Of a DNA stretch of 64,000 bases, positions 1 through 9,545 are shown piece by piece. The stretch spans positions 2,457,631-2,521,630 of the forward strand of contig NZ_KV440945.1 in assembly GCF_001636345.1 (NCBI RefSeq). Reading direction: 5' to 3'. The DNA comes from Cytobacillus gottheilii (GTDB taxonomy: Bacteria > Bacillota > Bacilli > Bacillales > Cytobacillaceae). Under the pieces are notes generated by a model. The model had not been told where the DNA came from. It saw only the letters and a program-made list of their open reading frames with translations, and did no database searches. A program made the position numbers and the translations under genes. Positions within the stretch are counted from its first letter, which is position 1; every line of letters starts with the position of its first letter.

Positions 1-156
1 ATTCAATGTCACTTCAAATACACCACCTGAGCTAGGAATTAACTCAAGGCTAGTGATGTTTCCACGAAAATGTGTAAAAAGATCTTCCGCGAGACCCGCG
101 GCTTTTGGTGCGTAGTTTCACATCATGCAAAATTCAATTTTAACTGTATGCTTCAT
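1..156 (-). CDS. SelW/Rdx-family selenoprotein, 3' end outside window (in-frame TGA = Sec13)
   Basis: Reading the minus strand from ATG 156 gives 52 codons up to the window edge, interrupted only by TGA at 118-120. If TGA is selenocysteine, the N-terminus has the motif C10-M-M-U13, the CxxC/CxxU redox motif of the SelT/SelW/SelH (Rdx) family at its usual place, right after the first beta strand (KIEF). The family patterns after it are present: N-Y-A-P-K-A at 14-19, LAEDL at 22-26, and GGVFEV at 44-49. The start has GGAGG eight bases upstream. A hairpin suited to SelB sits 3' of the TGA (separate entry). The protein is a thioredoxin-fold oxidoreductase by family; its substrate is not known. 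Continuation of the family consensus through the TGA makes an ordinary nonsense mutation unlikely. The gene lies 101 bases downstream of the DUF3231 gene on the same strand. Confidence 0.85.
87..101 (-). promoter_or_regulatory. bacterial SECIS hairpin of the SelW-like gene
   Basis: In the mRNA, CCGCG (101-97) pairs with CGCGG (91-87) around the loop GGUCU (96-92). The loop starts 22 nt after the UGA, inside the 16-37 nt range known for bacterial SECIS elements. A G at the loop start followed by U is what SelB recognises, and the Escherichia coli fdhF apical loop contains the same GGUCU. The stem lies within the coding sequence, as expected for bacteria. Confidence 0.75.
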
Positions 157-257
157 GTTTAAATCCTCCTTAATACTGTGAAAATTCACTAAACGTTCAC
201 AATTAAGATTGTAGTACAACTTAAAGCTTTTGGCAATGTGATTGAATGAATACAATG

Positions 258-1268
258 TTATACCTCGCCTTTATCTCTGACCAATTTTTCTCGGTCAATG
301 GTTCCAGGAGGCTGTTCAAGCCAATTATTTTTAATCATAATGTCGGCTCCTTGTTTTGCATACCTGGCAATTTCAAATGACAATCGCTCATAGTTGATGG
401 CCAAATCACTGCGCTGACTGGCTGCAGCTGCTGTCGCATAATTGCCTGTTCCCGCAGCACTTAACAATGACATGTGAAACATCACTAATTGATCTGAAAA
501 GATCTGTGTTGTTGTCTTTGTTACACATTCGTCGGGAGATGTAGGAGCTGAAATATTATTGTCTAATAAAGTACGGGTAAAGACAGCCATTTGTTTTTCT
601 GAAATCTGTTTCCCCCGCAGCAAAAAATCCTGCACTTCAGTACGAGGTGATGTCTGTCCGAATGCCAAGCATAATTTTACGCCAATTGAATTGGTTTGAA
701 TGTTTAGAAATAAATGAGATATTTCAATGGCATTTAATGGCCGTTTCTTAGAAAAAGGGTTAAGACCGCTTAAATACTGGCTCGAATCTACATAATCTGT
801 TTCAGATGGTAGTGGAATATAAGGAGCTCTGACATATAATCCATTTTTTATCATTACTTTTAAGGTTGATTCATATAAGTTTCTTGTTTCTAGCAGTGCT
901 TTTGAATAATATTCAACAATGTCTTCTCTTGCACTCATAGCAAGCATGCCGCTATAGCCTAACATGCCTGCTTTGGCCATGTGATTAATATATGTAACAC
1001 AAAAAGCATCAGAAAAAAGCCGTGGTGCGTTTAAATTTACGTCTTTCTCAGTAAAGCCTGTTGGTTTAGCGTAATTTTCCTTTTCGAATAAACGGGTCAG
1101 TTTTTCAATATGTATGGATGCAATGTCTAATGCAGATTCTATTGTCTTCTTTATTTCCTGATCTTCTGCATATCTCAACATATGTGACAGGATACAGCAA
1201 GACATACTGTCGTTTTGATAGGAAGTCCACAGAATGCCAACTTCTGAAGCCATTAATGGTTGTTTCAT
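258..1268 (-). CDS. DUF3231 family protein
   Basis: 336 residues, the usual length for the DUF3231 proteins that occur in many copies in Bacillus genomes. The sequence is an internal duplication. Residues about 8-165 and 178-330 align with each other: an E-I-x-x-L-(W/F) opening helix, then P-R-L-F-S-D (82-87) matching Q-I-F-S-D in the second half, then a closing M-I-K-N-(G/N) block in both halves (139-143 and 311-315). Each half is predicted to be a helical bundle. No signal peptide or membrane segment is visible. GGGAGG lies seven bases before the ATG. Biochemical function is unknown. The gene stands upstream of the SelW-like gene on the same strand, but with no clear coupling. Confidence 0.85.
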   Translation of the reverse strand: MKQPLMASEVGILWTSYQNDSMSCCILSHMLRYAEDQEIKKTIESALDIASIHIEKLTRLFEKENYAKPTGFTEKDVNLNAPRLFSDAFCVTYINHMAKAGMLGYSGMLAMSAREDIVEYYSKALLETRNLYESTLKVMIKNGLYVRAPYIPLPSETDYVDSSQYLSGLNPFSKKRPLNAIEISHLFLNIQTNSIGVKLCLAFGQTSPRTEVQDFLLRGKQISEKQMAVFTRTLLDNNISAPTSPDECVTKTTTQIFSDQLVMFHMSLLSAAGTGNYATAAAASQRSDLAINYERLSFEIARYAKQGADIMIKNNWLEQPPGTIDREKLVRDKGEV

Positions 1269-1535
1269 ACATCATCCTCCCTTTTATTAGTATTGACGAT
1301 GCTGAAAGGTTTATCCAAAATTACGTTAAATCAGGTAAGACAGATATGAATTTTGTGTATGTATGTGTGATTTGATTTTTAAATATAAAGTCTAGAACTT
1401 TGGGACGAAATAACACTTACCTTCAAAATATAAGCAGAAAACACCCTCGTATTATGGGTAAAACTCTGAAACAAACGATTTAAATGGAAATATTCCAATT
1501 ATTCTTCGTGCATAATCAAAATGAATGCAAACCAA

Positions 1536-1575
1536 AAAAGATGCAAAGAGACTTATAGACCTCTGCATCTTCTTA
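1536..1575 (-). terminator. rho-independent terminator after the chemoreceptor gene
   Basis: AAGATGCA (1538-1545) and TGCATCTT (1564-1571) pair. On the minus strand the stem is followed by a run of T (AAAAAAG on the plus strand at 1534-1540). It lies 62 bases past the stop of the chemoreceptor gene. The remaining stretch 1269-1535 shows no gene on either strand. Confidence 0.75.
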
Positions 1576-1633
1576 TCCCGCTTCTTGAATAAAATTTTAA
1601 TTCAGAAAAGAGCTCCTTCAAAAGACAGTAATA

Positions 1634-3337
1634 TTATAGTTTAAAGTGATTCAATTCATTCGCAAGTTCTTCAGCCAGCTTGTTTAACGCCGCGGCAGAT
1701 GCACTGATTTCTTGCATCACAGCAAGCTGCTGTTCAGACGAAGCAGCTATGTGGCCGGTATGATTTGATGTTTGATTTGCTAGAGATGCCAGGGATTCCA
1801 TAGTCTCATTTACTTCTTCTGCTGAAGCAGCCATCTCCTCTGCTGAGAATGTAACTTCTGCCATTCGATCTGAAACCATTCCAATTGATTTTAGAATTTC
1901 AGCAAAAGATAATCCTGTTTCATTTATAATTTTTGTGCCGGATTCTACTTCTTGTTTTCCTTGAAACATCGATTGAACAGCTTCGTTTGTGTCATCTTGT
2001 ATTTGAGTAATTAGTTCTGCGATTTGGTAAGCTGATTTACTTGATTGTTCAGCTAACTTACGCACCTCGTCAGCTACAACTGCAAATCCTTTTCCATTTT
2101 CCCCTGCTCTGGCAGCCTCGATTGCTGCATTCAAGGCGAGAAGATTGGTTTGTTCTGATATTTCTCTCATGACATTGATAATGTGTCCGATTTGACTTGA
2201 TCTCTGTCCGAGCAACTCCACTTGGTTAGTTCCTGAAGCTACAGCTGTTTCAATTGAATTCATTTGAGATATGGCATTTTCAACTAATGTATGCCCATTC
2301 TGTACATGCTGGGCAGCCTTTTGTGATTCATTTGAGACTGCTGCAGATGGTTCTGCTACAAGCTGGACACCAGCAGATAATCGTGTCATCGCTTTTACTG
2401 ATCCTTCTGCACTTACTGCTGAACTGTCCGCGCCAGCTGCTATATTTTGAAGTGAAACAGCAGCTTGTTCTGCACTCTTGACGGTTTCTTCAGCAGAACG
2501 ATTGAATTTCTGCGATGAAGCAGCAACTTGTTTTGTGGTTTCCGAGACTTTCTCCAGCAATCTTTTTAAACTGGCTGACATTTTATTAATCGCCAGAAAC
2601 AGACGTCCTATTTCATCCTTGGATCTAGTTTGCAATGGCCTGCCTGATAAATCTCCGTCTGCTATCTCTTCAAGTCTATGCACCACTGAAATGATCGGTC
2701 TTGTTATTTTCACAGAATTGGTAATGGCAATAATGGCTGAACCAATAATTGCGATGATCGAGATAATAATAATCATAATGGAGTTTCTTAAAGCCAGGTC
2801 ATTAACTTGCGCTGTTTCTGTTTGTGTTGCAGCGTTCTGAACATCTACTACATTCACCCAGGAATTAATTGCATCTTCACTATATGGCAAGCAAAGCTCT
2901 TCCATTAAGCTAATGGCCCCTTCTAGATCTCCACTATCAAAAAGAGGAATTATCTCATCTGTCACAAGATCTTGCCACTTTTGTGTTTTCTCAAATGCTT
3001 CTGTAAATGCTGCGGCTAACGCTTCAGATGATTCTCTGTTTGTCAGCATAGCTTGAAGCTCAAGTGCTAATTCGATCGCTTTTTCTGACTCATTAAGAAA
3101 TTTGTCTTTAAACTGGTTATCTCCAAAGAGAATATAATCTCTGGCAATCTTTGCCCTGTATGCTACACTAAATGACATTTCATTAACAGCTTCAACCATA
3201 TTCATGTCGTTATTATTTATCTTTTTTAAACTAGTTGAAATAGAATTAATGGTTAAAAAACTAAATACAGCAATACAAGTCATGAGCAATACAATAACAG
3301 CAAAACTGCCTAGCAGTTTAATCTTGATGCTCTTCAT
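1634..3337 (-). CDS. methyl-accepting chemotaxis protein
   Basis: 567-residue transmembrane chemoreceptor. Order: first membrane helix about 7-28; extracellular four-helix-bundle sensor about 30-180; second membrane helix about 186-207 (very Ile-rich); HAMP linker about 208-262; then the cytoplasmic methyl-accepting signalling domain. The conserved hairpin tip, with [19 protein letters not shown] and [15 protein letters not shown], is at about 394-432. The signal is passed to CheA/CheW; the ligand cannot be read from the sequence. I start at ATG 3337, which has GGGGG seven bases upstream; a TTG start at 3352 would add five residues but lacks a site. It is divergent from selD. Confidence 0.95.
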   Translation of the reverse strand: MKSIKIKLLGSFAVIVLLMTCIAVFSFLTINSISTSLKKINNNDMNMVEAVNEMSFSVAYRAKIARDYILFGDNQFKDKFLNESEKAIELALELQAMLTNRESSEALAAAFTEAFEKTQKWQDLVTDEIIPLFDSGDLEGAISLMEELCLPYSEDAINSWVNVVDVQNAATQTETAQVNDLALRNSIMIIIISIIAIIGSAIIAITNSVKITRPIISVVHRLEEIADGDLSGRPLQTRSKDEIGRLFLAINKMSASLKRLLEKVSETTKQVAASSQKFNRSAEETVKSAEQAAVSLQNIAAGADSSAVSAEGSVKAMTRLSAGVQLVAEPSAAVSNESQKAAQHVQNGHTLVENAISQMNSIETAVASGTNQVELLGQRSSQIGHIINVMREISEQTNLLALNAAIEAARAGENGKGFAVVADEVRKLAEQSSKSAYQIAELITQIQDDTNEAVQSMFQGKQEVESGTKIINETGLSFAEILKSIGMVSDRMAEVTFSAEEMAASAEEVNETMESLASLANQTSNHTGHIAASSEQQLAVMQEISASAAALNKLAEELANELNHFKL

Positions 3338-3558
3338 ACAAATGTCCCCCAAGTTATTTTTATATGTATTAAACTCTCTTATGTATTAGCGATTATGTTT
3401 GTTTAATAACTAAATTAAATTATCATAACTAAGATTTTTTTACTAGTTAATAAATGTAAAATACATGTTAAGAATGTGCTTTTGCTTTTCATTAAGACTT
3501 TTTTTAGCTTTAATTTTTTGAATAAATAAAGGTATACTGTTGTATGGAGGTGCTTAAC

Positions 3559-4611
3559 ATGAGTGAACATGAAAAAATTCGTCTGACATCATTGTCTACA
3601 AAAGCTGGCTGAGGCTGCAAAATTGGTCCTGAGGACTTGGCGCAAGTTTTGCGTCTGCTGCCTAAGCAAGAAAAAGTGCCAGAACTGCTCGTTGGGCATG
3701 AAACATCAGATGATGCAGGAGTCTATCAATTAACGGATACAATTGCCCTCATTCAAACGATTGACTACTTTACTCCAATTGTAGATGATCCATATATGTT
3801 CGGCCAAATTGCCGCAGCCAATGCTTTAAGCGATGTCTATGCGATGGGCGGTCACCCGAAAACGGTATTAAACATTGTCGGCTATCCAGTTAAAAAACTA
3901 GGTGCTGATATGCTCTCTGAGATTTTAAGAGGAGCCGCTGATAAAGTAAAAGAGTCAGGTGCAGTAACAGTTGGCGGTCATTCTATTGATGATCAGGAGC
4001 CTAAGTTTGGTCTTTCTGTTACAGGCATTGTACATCCGGATAAAGTATGGAAAAATGTAGGCGCATTGCCTGGTGATGTTTTAGTGTTAACGAAGCCAAT
4101 TGGTGTGGGTATTATAACTACAGGCATTAAGAGAAATGCTGTTACAAGTGAGCAAGAAAAAAGAGTTACTGAAGTTATGGCCGAATTAAATAAAACAGCC
4201 GCAGAAATTCTGATGGATTTTTCGCCGCATGCAGTTACAGACGTAACAGGATTTGGGCTTCTTGGACATGGAAGCGAGATGGCTAAAGGAAGCAATGTTA
4301 GCTTAGAAATCACTGTCGATCATGTACCGGTGCTAGAAGGTGCAAAAGAACTGGCAGAGGCTGGAGTAGTGCCTGGCGGTTCTAAAGCGAATCATAAGTG
4401 GCTGTTGAACGATGTCGATTATGGATCAATAGGTCAAGATATACAGCTTCTTCTATGTGATGCGATTACATCAGGCGGTTTGCTAGTCGCAATGCCGGAA
4501 GAACAAGCGCAGACATATGTGGAGAAATTGCATCAGGCAGGCTTGATCCATTCCTCCATTATTGGGAGAGTAACGAATCCGAAAGAAAAGCTGATTTTCA
4601 TTCATGAATAA
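3559..4611 (+). CDS. selD: selenide, water dikinase with selenocysteine at position 18
   Basis: SelD makes selenophosphate from selenide and ATP, the selenium donor for Sec-tRNA(Sec) and for 2-selenouridine. With TGA at 3610-3612 read as Sec, the frame runs from ATG 3559 (GGAGG eight bases upstream) to TAA 4609-4611 and gives 350 residues, the normal SelD length. The catalytic motif is A-G-U18-G-C20-K21, matching C17-G-C19-K20 of the Escherichia coli enzyme, so Sec sits exactly at the catalytic Cys. ATP/Mg motifs follow: S-D-D-A-G near 52-56 and G-G-H-S near 135-138. A caller that stops at TGA would begin at TTG 3637 and remove the active site. SelD with Sec is known in other bacteria (for example Haemophilus) and needs SelA, SelB and tRNA(Sec). 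It is followed by a terminator and is probably monocistronic. Confidence 0.93.
3639..3655 (+). promoter_or_regulatory. candidate bacterial SECIS hairpin of selD
   Basis: GGCGCAA (3639-3645) and TTGCGTC (3649-3655) form seven pairs (one G-U) around the loop GUU, whose first base is G. The loop begins 33 nt after the UGA, near the far end of the allowed range. A shorter alternative is GTCC-TGA-GGAC at 3626-3636, 17 nt after the UGA. I cannot decide between them by eye. Confidence 0.5.
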
Positions 4612-4635
4612 TCTATATCGGCAGATTCCATTATA

Positions 4636-4664
4636 AAATCTCAGAGCTTTGCTCTGAGATTTTT
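4636..4664. terminator. bidirectional terminator between selD and the CBO0543-like gene
   Basis: AAATCTCAGAGC (4636-4647), loop TTT, GCTCTGAGATTT (4651-4662), then more T. A-runs upstream make it usable on both strands: it closes selD (+) and the convergent gene on the minus strand. Confidence 0.85.
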
Positions 4665-4676
4665 GGTTTCAATAAA

Positions 4677-5231
4677 TTACTCTACTGCTTGGAAGGATTT
4701 CCGTCTGCTGAACCAATGAGAGAGTAAGTACATAATTGTCAGGATTATAAATGAATAATGCAGGGACCAATCAATTTTTTTATATAAATCAATTACACTT
4801 AACAAAGGCAACCCGATATATGCACCAAAAACCCCAAAGATAATCGCTTTTATAAAGGGATTTAATTTTGGTTTAATTTGCATTAAAAGCATAGCAAAAA
4901 CCGGAAGAAGAGATAATCTAAAAGAAAAGCTGACAGTTGCAATAGGTATAACTTTTACAGGGTACGCCCATTTTCCTAAACCAACTCCAACAATATCAAG
5001 AACTTCTGACAAAACCATTAATAGTAATCCAGCAGCAAAAATGCGGGCTGAACTATTACGGTCTCGAAAGACTAACCAAATAACCCATGGAATGATAATC
5101 ATTGCCAACGCGATCCACCATTGCCATGTAAACAAGAAAGCATTATTCACTGCTTCCATCGTTAACCTGTTCGCTTCAACAATTCTTTCCGTGGCTTTAT
5201 CAATTTGATTTAAACCTTCCTGATAAGTCAT
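4677..5231 (-). CDS. multi-pass membrane protein, CBO0543-like
   Basis: 184 residues with about five hydrophobic helices: near 35-54, 65-88, 93-115, 122-143 and 150-170. It begins with a short amphipathic N-terminus. The pattern (a W-rich first helix, an R-D-R loop, a C-terminal S-R-R-K tail) resembles small Bacillus membrane proteins annotated as CBO0543 family; I recognise the type only moderately well and no function is known. ATG 5231 has AAGG nine bases upstream; ATG 5240, three codons earlier, is too close to its site. The stretch 5232-5485 upstream shows no convincing gene. Confidence 0.7.
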   Translation of the reverse strand: MTYQEGLNQIDKATERIVEANRLTMEAVNNAFLFTWQWWIALAMIIIPWVIWLVFRDRNSSARIFAAGLLLMVLSEVLDIVGVGLGKWAYPVKVIPIATVSFSFRLSLLPVFAMLLMQIKPKLNPFIKAIIFGVFGAYIGLPLLSVIDLYKKIDWSLHYSFIILTIMYLLSHWFSRRKSFQAVE

Positions 5232-5485
5232 ACATATCATCCTTCTTACTTTAAATTATCTCTAGTTCATTAAATCTTTGCTGTTTTTTTGAACTGTAGA
5301 TCCTTAATATTTCCAATTCTCTACTATTCATTCGTCATTACAGGATTATGGAAGTTATCAGGGAATTACTTATTTATTACTGGTTGCATACTTCATCACT
5401 TGAGAGATCGTATGAAGCTAATTTGTCATAACAATCACCATGAGGTCTTCTGCCCTGTCAAATTGCTGCTAATACGGCATTCTAT

Positions 5486-5527
5486 AAAAAAACAGGCTGA
5501 CAATCCGTTTTGTCAGCCTGTTTTTTT
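5486..5527. terminator. strong bidirectional terminator after tdh
   Basis: AACAGGCTGACA (5491-5502) and TGTCAGCCTGTT (5511-5522) form a 12-bp perfect stem with an 8-base loop, flanked by A-run and T-run. It closes the kbl-tdh unit on the minus strand. Confidence 0.9.
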
Positions 5528-5589
5528 ATCTATTCTATTTTGTATCATTACACTCATTTGTGAATGGTTTTACCTCTGAATGAGATCAC

Positions 5590-6537
5590 TTATTTTTGTT
5601 TAAGTTTATCCAGCATATCCACTGTCATCTTCCGTAAGTCAAAGTTGGCTTTGAAGCCCCATTCTTCGACTGCGGCAGAGTCATCAATGGAATTTGGCCA
5701 GCTATCAGCGATTGCTTGGCGAATAGGGTCAACCTGATACGTAATTTCAAAATGAGGAATATGTTTTCTGATTTCTGCAGCAATCTGATCAGGTTCGAAG
5801 CTCATTGCAGTAACGTTAAACGAATTGCGGTGCTTTAGCTTACTTGGATCGGCTTCCATTAATTGAACGATTGCATCCAAAGCATCTGGCATATACATCA
5901 TATCCATATATGTTCCTTTATCAATATAGGAAGTATATTTGCCATCCTTAACTGCTTCATAGTAGATTTCCACAGCGTAGTCTGTTGTTCCGCCGCCTGG
6001 AGGAGTGACATATGAAATTAAACCAGGAAAACGCAATCCTCTTGTGTCCACTCCGAACTTATGAAAATAATAATCTGACAACAATTCTCCAGCTACCTTA
6101 TTTACTCCATACATCGTTGTTGGTCGATGTATAGTATCCTGAGGTGTTCGATCTTTAGGTGTTGATGGTCCAAATGCACCAATTGAGCTTGGTGTGAAGA
6201 ATTGGGCATTTAATTCTCGTGCCGTTTCAAGAGCGTTCATCAGTCCGCCCATGTTTAGATTCCAAGCAAAAACAGGGTTTGCTTCAGCTGTTGCCGACAA
6301 CAGGGCAGCCATATGGATTACACTATCAACATTGTATTTTTTTGCAACCTCTAACATCGTCCGTGCATCCGTCACGTCTACCATTTCAAAAGGTCCAGAC
6401 AAAGCGGCTTCTGTCTCATTTTTTCGTATATCCGTTGCGATAACTTGATCTGCACCATAAATTTCTCTTAATTTCACTGTAAGCTCTGAACCAATTTGCC
6501 CTAATGCCCCAGTAATCATTATTCGTTTCATTCTCAT
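5590..6537 (-). CDS. tdh: L-threonine 3-dehydrogenase, SDR type
   Basis: 315-residue NAD-dependent enzyme of the extended short-chain dehydrogenase (epimerase-like) family. It oxidises L-threonine to 2-amino-3-ketobutyrate. Visible features: the Rossmann motif ITGALGQIGSEL at about 8-19, S-S-I-G-A-F-G near 118-124, the catalytic Y-G-V-N-K at about 143-147, and F-P-G-L-I in the family position. The next enzyme, Kbl, is encoded just upstream on the same strand (178 bases between), which fixes the assignment to threonine rather than sugar nucleotides. Bacillus subtilis uses a zinc MDR enzyme for this step, so this is the alternative, Flavobacterium/Cupriavidus-type enzyme. Two ATGs (6537 and 6531) are equally plausible starts. 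Confidence 0.88.
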   Translation of the reverse strand: MRMKRIMITGALGQIGSELTVKLREIYGADQVIATDIRKNETEAALSGPFEMVDVTDARTMLEVAKKYNVDSVIHMAALLSATAEANPVFAWNLNMGGLMNALETARELNAQFFTPSSIGAFGPSTPKDRTPQDTIHRPTTMYGVNKVAGELLSDYYFHKFGVDTRGLRFPGLISYVTPPGGGTTDYAVEIYYEAVKDGKYTSYIDKGTYMDMMYMPDALDAIVQLMEADPSKLKHRNSFNVTAMSFEPDQIAAEIRKHIPHFEITYQVDPIRQAIADSWPNSIDDSAAVEEWGFKANFDLRKMTVDMLDKLKQK

Positions 6538-6715
6538 CCCCAGCCCTTTCTAATGTGAAGACAAAGCTCTATAGCTCTATTGATATTAATAAACTTTTAC
6601 TATTTGATGAAAGTTCCAAGGAATTTGGAAGGTAAAGTGACGAGGGAATTTCAAGTCTTTTCCTTTACCAGTTAGAAGGGAAGGATCACACGTTCCCTTC
6701 CCTTCACCTATTTCT

Positions 6716-7906
6716 TTATATCAATCCCATTTCCTTGCCAACTTTTTCATAAATACCAATTGCTTCATCAAGCATATCAGTTGTATGTGCTGCAGAAGGC
6801 ATATTTCTTACTCGGCCAGTTCCTCTTGGTACTGTCGGAAACACGATCGATTTTGCATAAACACCCTCTTCATTTAGGCGCTTGCTGAACTCCTGCGTTT
6901 TTACTTCGTCTCCGATAATGCATGGTGTTATGGGTGTTTCACTTTCTCCAATGTCAAAGCCAAGCTTTTTCAGGCCATCCTTAAGGTAATTAGCATTTTC
7001 CCATAGCTTTTCATTTAGCTCGGTGCTTTCCATTAAGATTTCAATTGATTTAATACATGCAGCAATATCTGCAGGTGTTAAAGATGTGGAGAATAAGAAT
7101 GGTCTGCTGCGGACCTTTAACCAATCAATTAACGATTGCTTTCCGGCAACATAGCCGCCTACAACCCCAATTGCTTTTGAAAGTGTCCCAATTTGGAAAT
7201 CAATTTTATCGGATAAACCAAAATGCTTAACAGTACCCGCTCCTTTGCCCAGAACGCCTGAACCATGTGCATCATCTACATATGTAATTAAGTCGAACTC
7301 TTCTGCAATCTCCACAATCTCTGGCAGCTTCGCAATGTCTCCGTCCATAGAGAAAACACCATCTGTAATCACCATGATTTTATTATAAAGACCTGACTCG
7401 GTTGCTTCTTTCGCCTTCGCACGTAAATCATCCATATCTGAATGATTGAATCGAATGATTTTTGCTTTTGATAGACGGCAGCCGTCAATAATCGAAGCGT
7501 GGTTTAATTCATCAGACAAAATGGCATCATTTTTATCCATTACAGCTGAAATAGCAGCCATATTGCAATTAAATCCTGATTGATAAGCAATTGCTGCTTC
7601 GGTATACTTAAATTGTGCAAGTTTTTCTTCAAGCTCCAAATGGATATCGAGTGTACCGTTAATCGTTCTAACAGCCCCTGCTCCTACACCATATTTTTCT
7701 ACAGCTTCTCTTGCAGCTTTCTTTAATCTTTCATCTGTTGCCAGTCCTAAATAATTATTAGAAGATAAATTAATGAGTTCTTTCCCATTAATTTTGATCT
7801 TTGGACCATTTGGACTCTCCAATGGATCAATTACATTATATAAACCTCTGCCTTTTAGATCATTTAAATTTTCATCAAGGAATGAATCTAATTTTTTGCT
7901 TGTCAT
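6716..7906 (-). CDS. kbl: glycine C-acetyltransferase (2-amino-3-ketobutyrate CoA ligase)
   Basis: 396-residue PLP enzyme of the alpha-oxoamine synthase family. It splits 2-amino-3-ketobutyrate with CoA into glycine and acetyl-CoA, directly after threonine dehydrogenase. The PLP lysine lies in G-T-L-S-K-A at about 243-248, with D-D-A-H-G-S-G-V-L before it and the substrate motif N-N-Y-L-G-L near the N-terminus. ATG 7906 has GGAGG eight bases upstream; the in-frame ATG five codons earlier overlaps that site. It is the first gene of a kbl-tdh unit. The gap to tdh contains a GAAGGGAA/TTCCCTTC hairpin (6675-6700) without a T-run, so more likely processing than termination. Confidence 0.93.
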   Translation of the reverse strand: MTSKKLDSFLDENLNDLKGRGLYNVIDPLESPNGPKIKINGKELINLSSNNYLGLATDERLKKAAREAVEKYGVGAGAVRTINGTLDIHLELEEKLAQFKYTEAAIAYQSGFNCNMAAISAVMDKNDAILSDELNHASIIDGCRLSKAKIIRFNHSDMDDLRAKAKEATESGLYNKIMVITDGVFSMDGDIAKLPEIVEIAEEFDLITYVDDAHGSGVLGKGAGTVKHFGLSDKIDFQIGTLSKAIGVVGGYVAGKQSLIDWLKVRSRPFLFSTSLTPADIAACIKSIEILMESTELNEKLWENANYLKDGLKKLGFDIGESETPITPCIIGDEVKTQEFSKRLNEEGVYAKSIVFPTVPRGTGRVRNMPSAAHTTDMLDEAIGIYEKVGKEMGLI

Positions 7907-8096
7907 AAATTTAGCCTCCATTCGATTTTTTAATCAAATAATACATTTGTCCTCTCTGTGAGGACAGCGAAAACCTTATACTGTTGAGTATTTCCACTTA
8001 TAACTTTATCATATTTTTTTGTTTTGTACATATATAGCGGACATAAATTTCTGAGACTTATGCATGAATTTACGCTCCCATCCCATACTATTGGTG

Positions 8097-8138
8097 AAAA
8101 TATTCGCTTTTATCCTTCGAAGGAAGGGGTGAATATTT
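8097..8138. promoter_or_regulatory. nested inverted repeats upstream of arcA
   Basis: A perfect 12-bp palindrome TCCTTCGAAGGA (8113-8124) is enclosed by AAATATTC (8098-8105) and GAATATTT (8131-8138). It lies 79-120 bases before arcA and could be an operator or a transcript hairpin. No obvious FNR, CcpA or ArgR consensus was recognised. Confidence 0.35.
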
Positions 8139-8216
8139 ATACATGCAATTGATCTGTTTACTCTACCAATTTGAAGGGAACGGCTCAAATAGAAAGAAAT
8201 TAGGAGGAAATATAGA

Positions 8217-9449
8217 ATGCAGCAGCAATTAAATGTAACTTCAGAAATCGGTAGACTAAAAACAGTTATGCTACATAGACCAGGATTAGAAATCGAGCAT
8301 TTAATGCCACAATACTTAGAAAGACTATTATTCGATGATACTCCACACCTTCCCATCATTCAAAAAGAACATGACTATTTTGCACAACAATTAACGAATA
8401 GAGACATCGAAGTTCTATATCTTGACGTTTTAATGAAAGAAGCCGTACAGAATCAGGATGCAAGGCAATATTTTATGGATGAGATCTTAAAAGATGGCTT
8501 GGAAAACTTAGACGGCTCATACGATAGTGTAAAAGAGTATTTTCAATCATTAGGAGGAGACGAGCTCGTCAGCATCGTCATGTCAGGAGTCCCTAAATCA
8601 AAAATTCCGAAAAGCAAGCAAGTGCACCTGCATGAAATAACAAATGAGCACTATCCGTTTTATTTAGATCCGATGCCAAATCTTTATTTTACGAGAGATC
8701 CAGCAGCGGTCATTGGGAATGGGCTTTCCATTAATCGTATGTATGAGCCTGCCAGAAGGCGTGAGTCCATCTTTGTTGATACGATTATGAAGTATCACCC
8801 CCGCTTTCGAGACGCTCAAACACAAACGTACTTCTCCAGGAATGATGTTTATTCAATGGAGGGCGGCGATCAGCTTGTTTTAAGCAGTGAAGTTTTAGCA
8901 ATTGGCGTAAGTGCAAGAACAACTGCCCAAGGTATTGAAAAATTAGCATCAGAAGTGTTTAAACAGAACAATACATTTAAGAAAGTAATGGCAGTTGAGA
9001 TTCCGAAAAAACGAGCTTATATGCATTTAGATACTGTGTTTACGATGGTTGATTATGACAAATTCACTTATCATCCTGGGATTGAAAGTGAAGAAGGCGG
9101 ACTTAATATCTATATTCTTGAAAAAACAAGCGAAGAAGGCGAATTTGCGATTTCCAGGAAATCTGATTTAACAAGTGCATTAAAGGAAGTGTTAAATCTT
9201 AAAGAAATCACTTTAATTCCCTGTGGTGGCGGATGTCCGATTGCAGCTGCCCGGGAACAATGGAATGATGGCTCTAATACACTTTCCATCGCACCAGGCG
9301 TTGTTGTTACCTACGACCGCAATACGGTTACTAATAACGTTCTCCGTGAACATGGAATTGAAGTCATCGAAATTGAAAGCTCAGAACTGTCAAGAGGCCG
9401 TGGAGGCCCGCGCTGCATGAGCATGCCACTGGTTAGGGAGAATTTATAG
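8217..9449 (+). CDS. arcA: arginine deiminase
   Basis: 410 residues, full length. Hydrolyses arginine to citrulline and ammonia, the first step of the arginine deiminase pathway. Visible motifs: F-T-R-D-P near 163-167, E-G-G-D near 219-222, the H-L-D-T region near 278-281, and the catalytic cysteine C400 in [15 protein letters not shown] is placed eight bases before the ATG. The usual partners (ornithine carbamoyltransferase arcB, carbamate kinase arcC, antiporter arcD) are not next to it: downstream is a 541-base gap and then a GntR regulator. It may be a lone enzyme for acid resistance or arginine catabolism, or the partners may be elsewhere. Confidence 0.95.
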   Translation: MQQQLNVTSEIGRLKTVMLHRPGLEIEHLMPQYLERLLFDDTPHLPIIQKEHDYFAQQLTNRDIEVLYLDVLMKEAVQNQDARQYFMDEILKDGLENLDGSYDSVKEYFQSLGGDELVSIVMSGVPKSKIPKSKQVHLHEITNEHYPFYLDPMPNLYFTRDPAAVIGNGLSINRMYEPARRRESIFVDTIMKYHPRFRDAQTQTYFSRNDVYSMEGGDQLVLSSEVLAIGVSARTTAQGIEKLASEVFKQNNTFKKVMAVEIPKKRAYMHLDTVFTMVDYDKFTYHPGIESEEGGLNIYILEKTSEEGEFAISRKSDLTSALKEVLNLKEITLIPCGGGCPIAAAREQWNDGSNTLSIAPGVVVTYDRNTVTNNVLREHGIEVIEIESSELSRGRGGPRCMSMPLVRENL

Positions 9450-9469
9450 TGACGCGCGTGCAAGGATAG

Positions 9470-9545
9470 ACGGAGAAATTCCGGTTAGTATGTTTTTAGA
9501 AGCAAAACAAGCAAAAATAAGGGGAGAAATTCCGATTAACACCTC
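9470..9545 (+). repeat. 51-bp-period intergenic repeat, locus 1
   Basis: GGAGAAATTCCG occurs at 9472-9483 and again at 9523-9534, 51 bases apart, followed by GATTAACACCTC. The reverse complement of 55516-55590 has the same two boxes with the same spacing. The surrounding gap (9450-9990) has no gene. Further half-matches (AACCGGAGTTAG near 9580) look like decayed units. Confidence 0.6.

Noticed and set aside
5289-5579. 96-codon plus-strand frame
   Set aside because: It runs through the strong terminator at 5486-5527, has no ribosome site and no family pattern.
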